Under the pieces are notes generated by a model. It did no database searches, had not been told where the DNA came from, and worked only from the letters and a program-made list of their open reading frames with translations. A stretch of DNA of 34,332 nucleotides, taken from the NCBI GenBank assembly GCA_018648445.1, contig JABGRG010000041.1, forward strand, positions 1 to 34,332, read 5' to 3'. The position numbers were made by a program, and so were the translations under genes. This DNA is from Rhodospirillales bacterium. Its GTDB lineage: Bacteria > Pseudomonadota > Alphaproteobacteria > Rhodospirillales_A > JACZKS01. Positions 24,423 to 32,452 of the stretch are shown here, one piece after another (the stretch's first letter is position 1; each line of letters opens with the position of its first letter).

Positions 24423-25373
24423 TTAGCGAAGCTCCACGGCGTAATCGGCCAGCGGCGGAACCGTCTTCAAAAGACCCAGCTTGTGTAAGAACGCGGCAAA
24501 ACGTTCGTAGCGGGCCGAATCCAGCGCCGCCGGACGCAAGGCAAAGCGCGCCACGGTGTCGCGCCATGCCCGTTTGTTCAAGGCATCGTTCAGGTCGGGG
24601 TAGGCGGCGATGAAGGCAGCCCAACTTTCCGCCGGGTGATTGATCAGATAGCGCACACCCATTTCCATGCCGTCAAGGAAGGCCCGAAGGCGCGGATCGT
24701 TTAGGTTGTCCTTCTTGGCGATAAAGATCAGCTCGTCATATCCTGGAACCCCTTCGTCTTCGGGGTAAATCGCATGGCCCGGGTGGCCGGCGGCTTCCAT
24801 CTGATTGATTTCAAAATTGCGGAAAGCCCCGATGGTGGCGTCGACACGTTCGCTAATCAACGCCGGTGAAAGCGCAAAGCCCAGCGATACGGTCTCCACG
24901 TCATCCAGACTCAGGTCGTGTTTCCCCAACATGGCGGGCAGCAAGGTGTCGCGGTAAAAACCGACCGAATACCCGATTTTGCGACCCTTGAGGTCGGCAG
25001 GCGTCTTCACGGGGCCGTCCGGCATGACCATCATTGTCACCAACGGCGTGGCCACCAAGGTGCCAATGCGCACCACCGGCAAGCCTTCGTCCACATGAAC
25101 GTGAAGCTGCGGCTGATAGGAAATGCCAATATCGGCCTTGCCCGAGGCGACCATTTTGGGCGGGTCGTTGGGGTCGGCGGGAGCGACAAGGTCGACATCA
25201 AGACCAGCGTCGGCAAAAAATCCCTTCTCCTTGGCGACGATAATCGGCGCATGATCGGGGTTGACGAACCATTCAAGAATGACCGTCAATTTCTCCGATG
25301 ACTGCGCCGTAATCGGCAACAAAAACAATATGCTGGACAGAATTGCTAAGGATATACGTGAGAAATGTTGCAT
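24423..25373 (-). CDS. thiY: ThiY-like ABC transporter substrate-binding protein (thiamine-pyrimidine precursor)
   Basis: The 316-residue product has a signal peptide (SLAILSSILFLLPITAQS) followed by an NMT1/THI5-type domain (LTVILEWFVNPDHAPIIVAK, GISYQPQLHVHVDEGLPV, LKGRKIGYSVGFY). ThiY proteins bind formylaminopyrimidine or hydroxymethylpyrimidine for salvage into thiamine. The TPP riboswitch ahead of the operon supports this. I start at the ATG at 25373, eight bases after the permease stop, with GAGG ahead. The frame happens to be open for 313 codons further upstream, but that part lies antisense-free inside the permease and ATPase genes in another frame and is not protein-like. Confidence 0.87.
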   Translation of the reverse strand: MQHFSRISLAILSSILFLLPITAQSSEKLTVILEWFVNPDHAPIIVAKEKGFFADAGLDVDLVAPADPNDPPKMVASGKADIGISYQPQLHVHVDEGLPVVRIGTLVATPLVTMMVMPDGPVKTPADLKGRKIGYSVGFYRDTLLPAMLGKHDLSLDDVETVSLGFALSPALISERVDATIGAFRNFEINQMEAAGHPGHAIYPEDEGVPGYDELIFIAKKDNLNDPRLRAFLDGMEMGVRYLINHPAESWAAFIAAYPDLNDALNKRAWRDTVARFALRPAALDSARYERFAAFLHKLGLLKTVPPLADYAVELR

Positions 25374-25381
25374 GAGTTGCC

Positions 25382-26137
25382 TCAGTCGTTGTCGGGGGCG
25401 GAATCGGGTTGCCAGGGCAGGGCCTTTCGCAATCCCGTATCCATGATGAAAAACAAGGTGACGGCCAGTGCCGCCAGGGTAACCAGAGCGGCGAACATAA
25501 CGTCCACCTGCATGCGGGCGTTGGCGTGGAGCATCAGATATCCCAGCCCGGCGCTGGAACCGACCCATTCGCCGACAATAGCGCCAATGGGGGCTACCGC
25601 CGTCGCCACGCGCAATCCGGACGCCAGGGCGGGAAGGGCCGCGGGAATGCGGACATGCCAGAGTATCGACCAGCGCCCGGCGTTCATGGTGCGCGCCAAA
25701 TCCAGCCAGCCGGGTTCGGTACGGCGCAAACCGTCGTGGAAGGCGGCGGTTACAGGGAAATAGATGATGAGCGTCGCCATCGCCACCTTGGATACAATGC
25801 CGTAGCCCAGCCACAGGACGAGAATAGGGGCCAGAGCGAACACCGGGATCGCCTGACTGACGACAAGCACCGGAAGCAGCCAGCGGCGTGCCGGGCGGAA
25901 ATAGGCCATGATCAGGGCGCTGGAACATCCCAGAACGGTTCCGCTTAACAATCCCAGAACGATTTCCGCCGCCGTCAATGCGGCATGGGAAAGGATTGAC
26001 TGGTAATGGGCGGCCCATGCCAATGCCACATCCGTTGGTCCCGGCAGCATCCAGGGTTCGGCGGCGGTAATCCAAACGATGGCTTGCCACAGCGCGATAA
26101 GTCCCGCCAACACGATCAATCCGCGGACAATTCTCAT
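25382..26137 (-). CDS. thiX: ThiX-like ABC transporter permease
   Basis: The 251-residue protein has about six helices and the BPD_transp_1 EAA loop (DLARTMNAGRWSILWHVRIP, then AALPALASGLRVAT). MLPGPTDVALAW near the N-terminus is typical of the SsuC/ThiX group. It forms the membrane channel for the ThiY-bound ligand. The start overlaps the ATPase stop by four bases. Confidence 0.9.
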   Translation of the reverse strand: MRIVRGLIVLAGLIALWQAIVWITAAEPWMLPGPTDVALAWAAHYQSILSHAALTAAEIVLGLLSGTVLGCSSALIMAYFRPARRWLLPVLVVSQAIPVFALAPILVLWLGYGIVSKVAMATLIIYFPVTAAFHDGLRRTEPGWLDLARTMNAGRWSILWHVRIPAALPALASGLRVATAVAPIGAIVGEWVGSSAGLGYLMLHANARMQVDVMFAALVTLAALAVTLFFIMDTGLRKALPWQPDSAPDND

Positions 26138-26889
26138 CGCGCAGCCTCCGCCAGACGTCGCAGCAATACGCCCTGCGCTTCCAGAACGGTTGGGTCGTCC
26201 ACGTCGCGCGGCGCTGCACCCTCTGGTTCCAGTGGATTTTCATCCAGACGGGCCGGACGACCGGCCATGACGTGAATTCGGTCGCCCAGGCGAAGGGCTT
26301 CCAGGGGATCATGGGTCACCAGAAGAACGGTGCGCCCTTTAAGCATGCGCGCAGCAAGGTTTTGCAGGCGTACTTTGGTGATAGCGTCGAGGCCCGAAAA
26401 GGGTTCGTCCATGAGAACCACCGGGCGATCTTCCATCAATGTGCGGGCCAGTGCCGCGCGCTGACGCATACCGCCCGACAGGGTGTCGGGTGAGGCGTTC
26501 GCCCAGTCGGCAAGGCCGACATCGGCCAAAATCTCTTTGGCACGGTCGCGAGATTGCCGCTCGCCGCGCAGACGGCTTCCCAAAAGCACGTTGTCGACAA
26601 CATTTAGCCATGGAAGAAGAAAAGCGCGCTGGGCCATCAACGCCACGCGGCCCGAAAGGGGCTTTCCGTCCGAACACAATACGACGCCGCCGTTGGACGG
26701 TCCGGTCTCAAGGCCCGAAATCAGACGCAACAAGGTACTTTTGCCGACGCCACTGGTTCCCAGCAGGCAGGTAATGCGGCCCTGGGGAAGGGTCACGTCC
26801 AACTCTTCGAACAAAACGGCTCCGTCAAATTCGACGGCCCCGGAATGTACGTTGACGCTAATGGCGGATGTTGTTTCGGTTGATGGCAT
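26134..26889 (-). CDS. thiZ: ThiZ-like ABC transporter ATPase
   Basis: The 251-residue ATPase has Walker A (GTSGVGKST), a Q-loop region (VALMAQRAFLLPWLNVVDNV), the signature LSGGMRQRAALARTL, Walker B (VVLMDEPFSGLD) and the switch His in LLVTHDP. It is the first gene behind the TPP riboswitch, and the start codon lies only four bases after the aptamer. Its usual neighbours in this family (thiX, thiY) follow. Confidence 0.9.
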   Translation of the reverse strand: MPSTETTSAISVNVHSGAVEFDGAVLFEELDVTLPQGRITCLLGTSGVGKSTLLRLISGLETGPSNGGVVLCSDGKPLSGRVALMAQRAFLLPWLNVVDNVLLGSRLRGERQSRDRAKEILADVGLADWANASPDTLSGGMRQRAALARTLMEDRPVVLMDEPFSGLDAITKVRLQNLAARMLKGRTVLLVTHDPLEALRLGDRIHVMAGRPARLDENPLEPEGAAPRDVDDPTVLEAQGVLLRRLAEAAR

Positions 26890-26893
26890 TGCC

Positions 26894-26986
26894 CACTCGT
26901 CCCTACGCCGGTGTTATCCGGATCAGGTTCATGGGGTCGCCTCCGAAATCGGAGACCTCTCAGCCGACATGCGGCTCCCCCCAGTG
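26894..26986 (-). promoter_or_regulatory. TPP riboswitch (THI element)
   Basis: On the minus strand the conserved core is complete: CTGGGGGGAGCC, then GGCTGAGAGG, a variable hairpin (TCTCCGATTTCGGAGG), ACCCCATGAACCTGATC, and CGGATAACACCGGCGTAGGG. The closing P1 helix can pair CACT (26983-26986) with AGTG (26894-26897). The AGGGA that would serve as ribosome site lies inside the aptamer's 3' strand, so thiamine diphosphate binding should block translation of the ATPase gene. Confidence 0.95.
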
Positions 26987-27061
26987 AAAAGGTGAGCCCT
27001 ATATGGCCCGTGGTGGCGTCAAAGGCAAGAAACTTGGCTGATCAAAAAGTATTTTGCCGCG

Positions 27062-27607
27062 ATGCGGAAATTGGGTAAGCATGCTTTCATGATGCATTCG
27101 GCAAATATTTCCCCTCTTCGAATGGGCGTACTGGCGGTTTTGGCGCTTTTTACCGCCTACGTCGGGCATGGCACGCTTGAAGCCGCGCCGATCTTCTTTG
27201 AAACCAGCGAAATCACCGTCATCACGGTTCACGGGCGGTTCAATTTTGCGGTGGAAGTTGCGAAAACCGACGCGCAACGTAGCCAGGGTTTGCAATACAG
27301 GACAGAAATGGCGGGCGACGCCGGGATGCTATTCGATTTCGGACGGGTTCAGGCTGTCGCCATGTGGATGAAGAATACGTTCATCCCGCTTGATATGGTT
27401 TTCATCTCGCACGATGGCCATGTCGTCGGGATCGCAGAAAACACGACCCCGGAATCGCTGGAAATAATCCAGTCGGGGAAACCCGTTCTTGGCGTTCTTG
27501 AAGTCAGGGCCGGAACTGCGGCGCGCCTGGGCATTACCAAGGGATCGCTGGTCATGCATCCCATGTTCGCGGCAACACCCGAAGCCGGAAAGGCGCAGGA
27601 CAAGTAA
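27062..27607 (+). CDS. DUF192-family secreted protein
   Basis: The 181-residue product has an N-terminal hydrophobic segment (MGVLAVLALFTAYVGHGTLE) that should act as signal or anchor. A DUF192 domain follows (VEVAKTDAQRSQGLQYRTEM, MLFDFGRVQAVAMWMKNTFI, PLDMVFISHDGHVVGIAENT). The biochemical role of DUF192 is unknown. It is divergent from the thiamine operon. The start is unsure, with further in-frame ATGs at 27089 and 27122; none has a strong ribosome site. Confidence 0.85.
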   Translation: MRKLGKHAFMMHSANISPLRMGVLAVLALFTAYVGHGTLEAAPIFFETSEITVITVHGRFNFAVEVAKTDAQRSQGLQYRTEMAGDAGMLFDFGRVQAVAMWMKNTFIPLDMVFISHDGHVVGIAENTTPESLEIIQSGKPVLGVLEVRAGTAARLGITKGSLVMHPMFAATPEAGKAQDK

Positions 27608-27622
27608 GTCACCACCGGACCG

Positions 27623-27916
27623 CTAAATTTTGTGGCCGTTGGCGAGGTGCTGCGCGACCTCCCAGAATTCACCGGCTGCGAGCAGGCAGGTAAGGCCGCC
27701 GGGCTCGGTCAGAATAATCGTCCAGGTGCCGCCTTCAGCCGAGCTCAGGACCTCAATGACGCCGCCGGTGTTCGACAGCCCCATGGCGACCGGCGCTTCG
27801 GAAAACTTGCCCGACAGTCTCTGGAGGATGTCATCGCGTTTCCCGCACGCCATCTGCGCATTTGCAGGAAGTGCCATTCCAATGAAAACCAAAGTTGCGA
27901 TCAAGAACCGGATCAT
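27623..27916 (-). CDS. small secreted protein of unknown function
   Basis: The 97-residue product has a clear signal peptide (FLIATLVFIGMALPANA/Q, cleaved near residue 20). The ~77-residue mature domain has two cysteines (MACGKRDD and LTCLLAAGE), which could form a disulfide. The segment GLSNTGGVIEVLSSAEGGTW followed by TIILTEPGG reads as a conserved core I have seen in alphaproteobacterial hypotheticals. GAAGGAGC precedes the ATG. It is convergent with the DUF192 gene, 15 bases apart. Confidence 0.75.
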   Translation of the reverse strand: MIRFLIATLVFIGMALPANAQMACGKRDDILQRLSGKFSEAPVAMGLSNTGGVIEVLSSAEGGTWTIILTEPGGLTCLLAAGEFWEVAQHLANGHKI

Positions 27917-28342
27917 CTTTCTGCTCCTTCTAGCGTCTAGCGCCCCCCATTCAGTTCAGTTAAAAAAGATTCGCAATTACCGTACCAATTTTGGTCTTCT
28001 GAAAGGTTTTTCGCGTCCGGCGATAAATCCAGCCTTGTGAAATCAATGTTCATATTATCTATCCCACGTATCGTTATGATTTCATTTAGGTTGATATTTG
28101 TAACAGCGAAAAAAAAGTGTTTGTTTTCATTCAGTTAGTGCGGATCGACTCCTGATCCATCCAAGCGTAACAACGCCGTAACAACATTCGATTCGTATGA
28201 TTTCATTAAAGGACTTATTTTGTTTCAAATGTTTCTAATTTTTAACAATCTGTCATTTTCCCGATTTCCTTGACGATACGGCGCAATGCGCCGAAAACCT
28301 TTCGGGGGTTACGTCTTTGGCGATTTTGGCAGCAAACGGGAT
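27917..28342. other. AT-rich intergenic region with repeats, no gene seen
   Basis: About 425 bases separate the divergent small secreted protein and the TPR/OGT gene. No coding frame is convincing. It is markedly more AT-rich than its surroundings. It contains two direct-repeat families (listed separately) and an inverted repeat GGATC-gactcct-GATCC at 28142-28158. It probably holds the promoters of both neighbours. Confidence 0.5.
28075..28207. repeat. direct repeats in the promoter region of the TPR/OGT gene
   Basis: TATGATTTCATT occurs at 28075-28086 and again, identical, at 28196-28207. Between them, CGTAACAAC occurs at 28166-28174 and 28177-28185, repeating at 11 bases, about one helical turn. 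These look like protein-binding sites. The regulator is unknown. Confidence 0.45.
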
Positions 28343-30442
28343 ATGAACGAGAAACTTGAAAAGGGACTATCCTTGCACCGCGCCGGGTACCTTGATGAGG
28401 CCCGCGCCATTTACCGTGCGATTCTGGATGTCGAGCCTGCCAATGCCGAGGCATTGCACCTTTCCGGGCTTGCCGCCTACCAATCCGGAGAACTGGCAGA
28501 AGCCGTGAAGCAAATCGATGCCGCCATAGACGCCGACCCCCAACAGGCCAAATACCACAGCAACCGGGGAAACGTCGCCAAGGCCGCCAGAGAATTGAAG
28601 CACGCAGAGCGCTTTTATCGCCGGGCATTGGAAATCGATGCCGCCTTTCACGACGCGCGTTTCAATTTGGGCGTTTTGCTTCAGGAGGCGGGGGAACTTG
28701 AGGAAGCCGCGCTAGCCTACGATGACATCCTCGCCAAAAGCCCCGAAAACACAGACGCCATGAACAATCTGGGTCTTGTCCGCGTGCGCCAAGGCCGCCT
28801 GAAAGAGGCGGAACGGTGTTTCAAGACGGTTTTGACCGCGAATCCCGAACGCTTGGAAATCTATCTCAACCTGGGGCAGGTCCACGAACGCCTTGGCCGG
28901 TTACCCGACGCAGAGGCCGACTACCGGAAAGCCGCCGAGGGTGAGGAGCGGCGCGCCGAGGCCTATTTCAATCTTGGGTGCATTCTTGAACAGCGAAGGC
29001 GGCCTACCAAAGCGATTGCGGCGCTTGAGCGTGCCGTGGCCGAAAATCCCGACTATGCCGAGGCCAAAACCACTCTACGACACCAATACATGCATGCGTG
29101 CGCTTGGGACAAACTTGGAAAACTCGAAGAAACCATCGACGAGGCGGACTTGCGAAGCGGTGGCGATGACCGTACGGCCGAAACGCCGTTTTTCAGCGTT
29201 GTGCGCTGCGATGATCCGGCCCAGAACCTGCGCGTCGCGAAAAGCTGGTCGCAGCATCTCGAGCGCCATTGCCGGCCTTTGTTTGCAGGTGACCCGAGCC
29301 GCGAGCGCGGACGCGGCGAACGGCTTAGAATCGGCTATCTTTCCAACGACTTTTTCGATCACGCCACGGCGCATCTGATGGGCGGGCTGTTCGAGGTTCA
29401 CGACAAAAAGCGGTTTTCCATTCACGCCTATTCCTACGGACGGGACGACGGCAGCCATTATCGCCGGAAAATTGCGGATGCGTGCAACTCCTTCGTCGAC
29501 ATCCGCGAATTCGATCACGCCCGCGCGGCGCGGAAAATTCACGCTGACGGCATTGATATTCTGATCGATCTCAAAGGCTGGACACAGGGCAACCGGTTGG
29601 CCATATGTGCCCACCGTCCGGCTCCCGTTCAGGCGACCTATCTGGGCTTTCCGGGATCGACGGGCGCGTCATTTTTCGATTACGCCATCGTCGATCCGGT
29701 TGTCGTTCCCACGGAAAACGCGCGGCATTTCAGCGAAAACCTCGCCTTTTTGCCCGATTGCTATCAGGTCAACGACATGACGCAGGAAATATCGGACACG
29801 CCGGTTTCGCGGCGGGAATTCGGTTTGCCCGAGAACGGCGTCGTGTTCAGTTGCTTTAACAACCCCTACAAAATCGAGCCTGAAATGTTCGATCTTTGGA
29901 TGGATTTGCTGGACAGAGTGCCGGAAAGCGTGTTGTGGCTGTTCGCCGGTAACGATCTGGCGGTCTCAAACCTGCGAAAGGCCGCCAGCGTCAGGGGATT
30001 TTCATCCGACCGCCTTGTTTTCGGCGAACAATTACCCAAATCGGCGCATCTGCGCCGCATGCAAATGGCCGATGTGGCGCTGGATACCCGGGTGTGCAAC
30101 GGCCATACGACGACCAGCGACGCCTTGTGGGCGGGAATTCCGGTCATCGCGCTGGAAGGTAATCATTTCGCTTCACGGGTTTCGGCCAGTTGCCTGCGCG
30201 CCGTCGGGCTGAGCGAGTTGATCATGCCATCGCGCGAGGCCTACCTGGAAACGGCCCTGCGACTGGCTCATGACGCTACCGCGCGGGCTTCCCTGAAAGC
30301 CCGTCTTTGGGCTAACCGCATGCGCGAACCCTTGTTCGAAACCCGCGCGTTCACCCGTTCCTTCGAGAGCCTCCTGCTGACCATGTGGGACCGCCACGCC
30401 AATGGAGCCCCGCCAGACGAAATACGAGCTTCGCCGTCATGA
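28343..30442 (+). CDS. TPR-repeat protein with SPINDLY/O-GlcNAc-transferase-like glycosyltransferase domain
   Basis: The 699-residue protein has about seven tetratricopeptide repeats in its first ~245 residues (for example AEALHLSGLAAYQSGELAEA and DARFNLGVLLQEAGELEEAA). After a linker, an OGT-type GT41 domain begins near residue 328. Motifs match OGT: GYLSNDFFDHATAHLMGGL with the conserved histidines, CFNNPYKIEP with the sugar-nucleotide lysine, and NGHTTTSDALWAGIPVIALE followed by FASRVSASCL. It would transfer a sugar from a nucleotide sugar to protein Ser/Thr; bacterial members often act on flagellin or other surface proteins. I prefer the ATG at 28343, where the TPR begins. A start at 28286 has no ribosome site. 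No Maf or flagellin gene is nearby. Confidence 0.88.
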   Translation: MNEKLEKGLSLHRAGYLDEARAIYRAILDVEPANAEALHLSGLAAYQSGELAEAVKQIDAAIDADPQQAKYHSNRGNVAKAARELKHAERFYRRALEIDAAFHDARFNLGVLLQEAGELEEAALAYDDILAKSPENTDAMNNLGLVRVRQGRLKEAERCFKTVLTANPERLEIYLNLGQVHERLGRLPDAEADYRKAAEGEERRAEAYFNLGCILEQRRRPTKAIAALERAVAENPDYAEAKTTLRHQYMHACAWDKLGKLEETIDEADLRSGGDDRTAETPFFSVVRCDDPAQNLRVAKSWSQHLERHCRPLFAGDPSRERGRGERLRIGYLSNDFFDHATAHLMGGLFEVHDKKRFSIHAYSYGRDDGSHYRRKIADACNSFVDIREFDHARAARKIHADGIDILIDLKGWTQGNRLAICAHRPAPVQATYLGFPGSTGASFFDYAIVDPVVVPTENARHFSENLAFLPDCYQVNDMTQEISDTPVSRREFGLPENGVVFSCFNNPYKIEPEMFDLWMDLLDRVPESVLWLFAGNDLAVSNLRKAASVRGFSSDRLVFGEQLPKSAHLRRMQMADVALDTRVCNGHTTTSDALWAGIPVIALEGNHFASRVSASCLRAVGLSELIMPSREAYLETALRLAHDATARASLKARLWANRMREPLFETRAFTRSFESLLLTMWDRHANGAPPDEIRASPS

Positions 30443-30468
30443 CAACGGCTTAAGCGGGGTTGCGCAAT

Positions 30469-30488
30469 GGCCTTCGAGGCCTTACCTT
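30469..30488 (+). terminator. possible weak terminator after the TPR/OGT gene
   Basis: GGCCT-tcg-AGGCC forms a five-base stem with a tight loop, followed by TTACCTTTC, 26 bases after the stop. The T-run is poor, so confidence is low. Confidence 0.35.
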
Positions 30489-30500
30489 TCGCGCGGCGCT

Positions 30501-30539
30501 CGGGGAGTGGCGCAGCCTGGTAGCGCATCTGCTTTGGGA
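30501..30539 (+). pseudogene. 5' half of a tRNA-Pro(TGG) gene, cut at the end of the anticodon loop
   Basis: The 39 bases fold as the first half of tRNA-Pro: acceptor strand CGGGGAG, spacer TG, a perfect D-stem GCGC/GCGC with loop AGCCTGGTA, anticodon-stem strand TCTGC, and loop TTTGGGA with anticodon TGG. Directly after this the sequence should continue GCAGA and later GGTTCGAATCC, but it changes to ACACGAAATTCC. No 3' anticodon strand, T-arm or matching acceptor strand (CTCCCCG) follows. The break falls exactly at the loop, the usual crossover point for tRNA-targeting tyrosine recombinases, and an integrase gene starts 160 bases on. Confidence 0.82.
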
Positions 30540-30658
30540 ACACGAAATTCCGCTTTCACCCGCCAACGCCGACCAACCCACGATCATAATAAACCAGCAG
30601 AAACATTGATGTTTTGAGCCGATGTGCTAACATCCGCTCATGTCCAAGCACGCAATTT

Positions 30659-30680
30659 GTGTTACCCCAGTGTTACCCCA
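30659..30680 (+). repeat. tandem GTGTTACCCCA repeat, probable integrase arm-type sites
   Basis: The 11-base unit GTGTTACCCCA occurs twice with no gap, ending 18 bases before the integrase start. Tandem TGTTACC-type units in front of P4-type integrase genes commonly serve as arm-binding sites and can also autoregulate the gene. An inverted repeat GATGT-gcta-ACATC lies just upstream at 30621-30634. Confidence 0.55.
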
Positions 30681-30698
30681 GCGTAGGTTTAAGCTGCC

Positions 30699-31970
30699 AT
30701 GAGTAGTAGACGCCTGACCGACCGCTTCATCCAAAGCGTGAAGCCCCCCGAGAAGGACAAGGTCGATCATTTCGATGTGGTCGTCACCGGACTGGCGCTT
30801 CGAGTTAGCTACGGCGGCGGAAAGTCGTGGGTCGTCCTATACCGCTCCCCAGTAGAACGCGACAAGAGAGGCCACGGGAAACTGCGACGCATGACGCTGG
30901 GCAAGTACCCTGCGATCTCCCTTGAGAAAGCCCGTGAACTGGCGGGCAATATCCGCGACCTCGTCGAACGCGGAGATGACCCGCAATTGGAAAAGCGGCA
31001 AGCCAAGTCGTCAGGCGGCATTCACAGAGGCAGCCCCGTCGCTGTGGTCGATGGGATCGCGCTGTACATCGAGGAGCACGTCAAGGTTCGCAACAAGCCG
31101 CGCAAGCGGGCGGACGGGTCGCGTTTCTGGGAGCGAGAACAACTCCTGCGGCGCCACGTCGTCTCCAACCTCGGCGGCATGGCTATTACCGACGTAACCC
31201 GCAAGGATGTCATGGCCATGCACAGGCTGATAGAGAAGGAGGCCGGAACTATCGCCGCAGACCGCGCTGCGGAGGCCCTTAGAGCCGCGTTCAACTGGCT
31301 TGAGGACACTGAACTGGTTGATGGTGTCCCCAGCATTCGGCTCGCACGCAAGGCGAGGAGGGGGATAGAGACACGGCACCGCGTCCTGTCAGACGACGAG
31401 ATCAGGGCTGTATGGGCCAACCTTGGCGACAACGGTCCCTTTGGCACCATCGTCCGGCTCCTGCTGCTCACCGGCCAGCGTAGGAGCGAGGTCGCCGAGA
31501 TGCGTTGGCTGGAGTTAGACCTCGAAAATGGAGTGTGGAAAATTCCGCCCGAGCGCACGAAGAATGGGTTGCCGCACATCGTGCCTCTGGCCCCAGCAGT
31601 CGTGGCGCTCATAGATGGACGCGAGCGGATTGGCGATTACGCATTCACCACCACCGGCACGACGCCATTCAGCGGATTCTCACGCAGCAAGGAACGCCTG
31701 GAAAGGCGCATCGGCTTCTCGGATTGGACGCTACACGATCTGCGGCGAACCTATGTCACGCGGCTCAATGAACTCGGCGTTCCACCGCATGTCGTCGAGG
31801 CGTGCGTGAACCATATCAGCGGTGTCGCCAAAGCTGGTGTCGCCGGGGTTTACAACAAGGCGAAATACCTGACTGAGCGTAAGGCGGCGATGGAGCGGTG
31901 GGCCGCAGTGCTCCACGGCATCGTCACGGGGCAGGGAGATCACAACGTAGTCCCCATCTCCGCCACCTAG
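30699..31970 (+). CDS. int: P4-type tyrosine recombinase (integrase)
   Basis: The 423-residue protein has an N-terminal DUF4102 arm-binding domain (LTDRFIQSVKPPEKDK, LALRVSYGGGKSWVV, MTLGKYPAISLEKARE). A core-binding SAM-like domain spans about residues 115-215, and a C-terminal catalytic domain follows. The catalytic residues are Arg261 or Arg262 in TGQRRSE, Lys288 in TKNG, His346-x-x-Arg349 in HDLRRTY, His372 in VNH (where LGH is usual) and Tyr385 in GVYNKAKY. All are present, so it should be active. It sits next to the broken tRNA-Pro and the arm repeats, as expected for the enzyme that inserted this element. The ribosome site is weak. Confidence 0.94.
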   Translation: MSSRRLTDRFIQSVKPPEKDKVDHFDVVVTGLALRVSYGGGKSWVVLYRSPVERDKRGHGKLRRMTLGKYPAISLEKARELAGNIRDLVERGDDPQLEKRQAKSSGGIHRGSPVAVVDGIALYIEEHVKVRNKPRKRADGSRFWEREQLLRRHVVSNLGGMAITDVTRKDVMAMHRLIEKEAGTIAADRAAEALRAAFNWLEDTELVDGVPSIRLARKARRGIETRHRVLSDDEIRAVWANLGDNGPFGTIVRLLLLTGQRRSEVAEMRWLELDLENGVWKIPPERTKNGLPHIVPLAPAVVALIDGRERIGDYAFTTTGTTPFSGFSRSKERLERRIGFSDWTLHDLRRTYVTRLNELGVPPHVVEACVNHISGVAKAGVAGVYNKAKYLTERKAAMERWAAVLHGIVTGQGDHNVVPISAT

Positions 31971-32016
31971 CCCCATCAGGCACTGATAACCATTTGAAAT
32001 AAAACGATTTTTCATG

Positions 32017-32046
32017 TTGACGGCCCGACGCCTCCTGATGTAATGT
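32017..32046 (+). promoter_or_regulatory. likely promoter of the regulator/replication module
   Basis: TTGACG (32017-32022) and TAATGT (32041-32046) are separated by 18 bases, in the 221-base gap after the integrase gene and 146 bases before the first HTH gene. It is a fair sigma-70 match. Confidence 0.4.
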
Positions 32047-32076
32047 CGGCGAATTGTAGTGATCCTGACAATGAGC

Positions 32077-32137
32077 CGTAGCGTTTAGCTACGTAACAAG
32101 AAGCGAGTGCGGCGATTGGTTCCGGTGCTTCGGCACC
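32077..32137 (+). promoter_or_regulatory. structured leader with two hairpins before the HTH genes
   Basis: CGTAGC-gttta-GCTACG (32077-32093) and GGTGC-ttcg-GCACC (32124-32137, a stable UUCG tetraloop) lie between the likely promoter and the first HTH start. Neither is followed by a T-run. They may be operators or RNA control elements. Confidence 0.4.
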
Positions 32138-32191
32138 CATAAAGCCTAAAACTCCAGGCACACACCAACCCGAGACCCGAAGGAGAGTGCC

Positions 32192-32452
32192 ATGAGCACA
32201 CTATCCGTGGGTTCGGCGGCGGTGCTATGCCCGGTCGAACCCCTAAATTACAGCATCAACGATACCTGCATCCTTCTGGGGATCAGCAGGCCGACGGTCT
32301 ACCGGCTCCATCGTCAGGGGGTGCTGAACATCCATAAGTTTGGCAACCGCTCCCTAATCACCGCAGAGGACATCAACGCCTGCCAGCGCAAGATGATGGC
32401 TGGAATGCTGCCCCGCAACATTAGGGGGCATCACAATGACCAAGTTGGTTAA
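32192..32452 (+). CDS. excisionase-like helix-turn-helix protein
   Basis: The 86-residue protein carries an HTH_17/excisionase-type winged helix at about residues 19-66 (YSINDTCILLGISRPTVYRL, then HRQGVLNIHKFGNRSLITAE). GAAGGAGAG precedes the ATG. Its position behind the integrase suggests a recombination directionality factor or an activator of the downstream genes. The stop overlaps the next start region by 17 bases. Confidence 0.8.
   Translation: MSTLSVGSAAVLCPVEPLNYSINDTCILLGISRPTVYRLHRQGVLNIHKFGNRSLITAEDINACQRKMMAGMLPRNIRGHHNDQVG

Noticed and set aside
25374..26312. N-terminal extension of the ThiY-like protein by 313 residues
   Set aside because: The extra part lies in another frame of the permease and ATPase genes and is Arg/Gly/Pro-rich. 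The ATG at 25373 gives a proper signal peptide and an RBS.
26894..26986. Short reading frames across the TPP riboswitch
   Set aside because: The complete aptamer core explains the sequence.
30501..30575. Complete tRNA-Pro ending in GACCA at 30571-30575
   Set aside because: The length is near 75 bases and the last bases look tRNA-like, but the anticodon stem cannot close, there is no T-arm, and only three acceptor pairs form.
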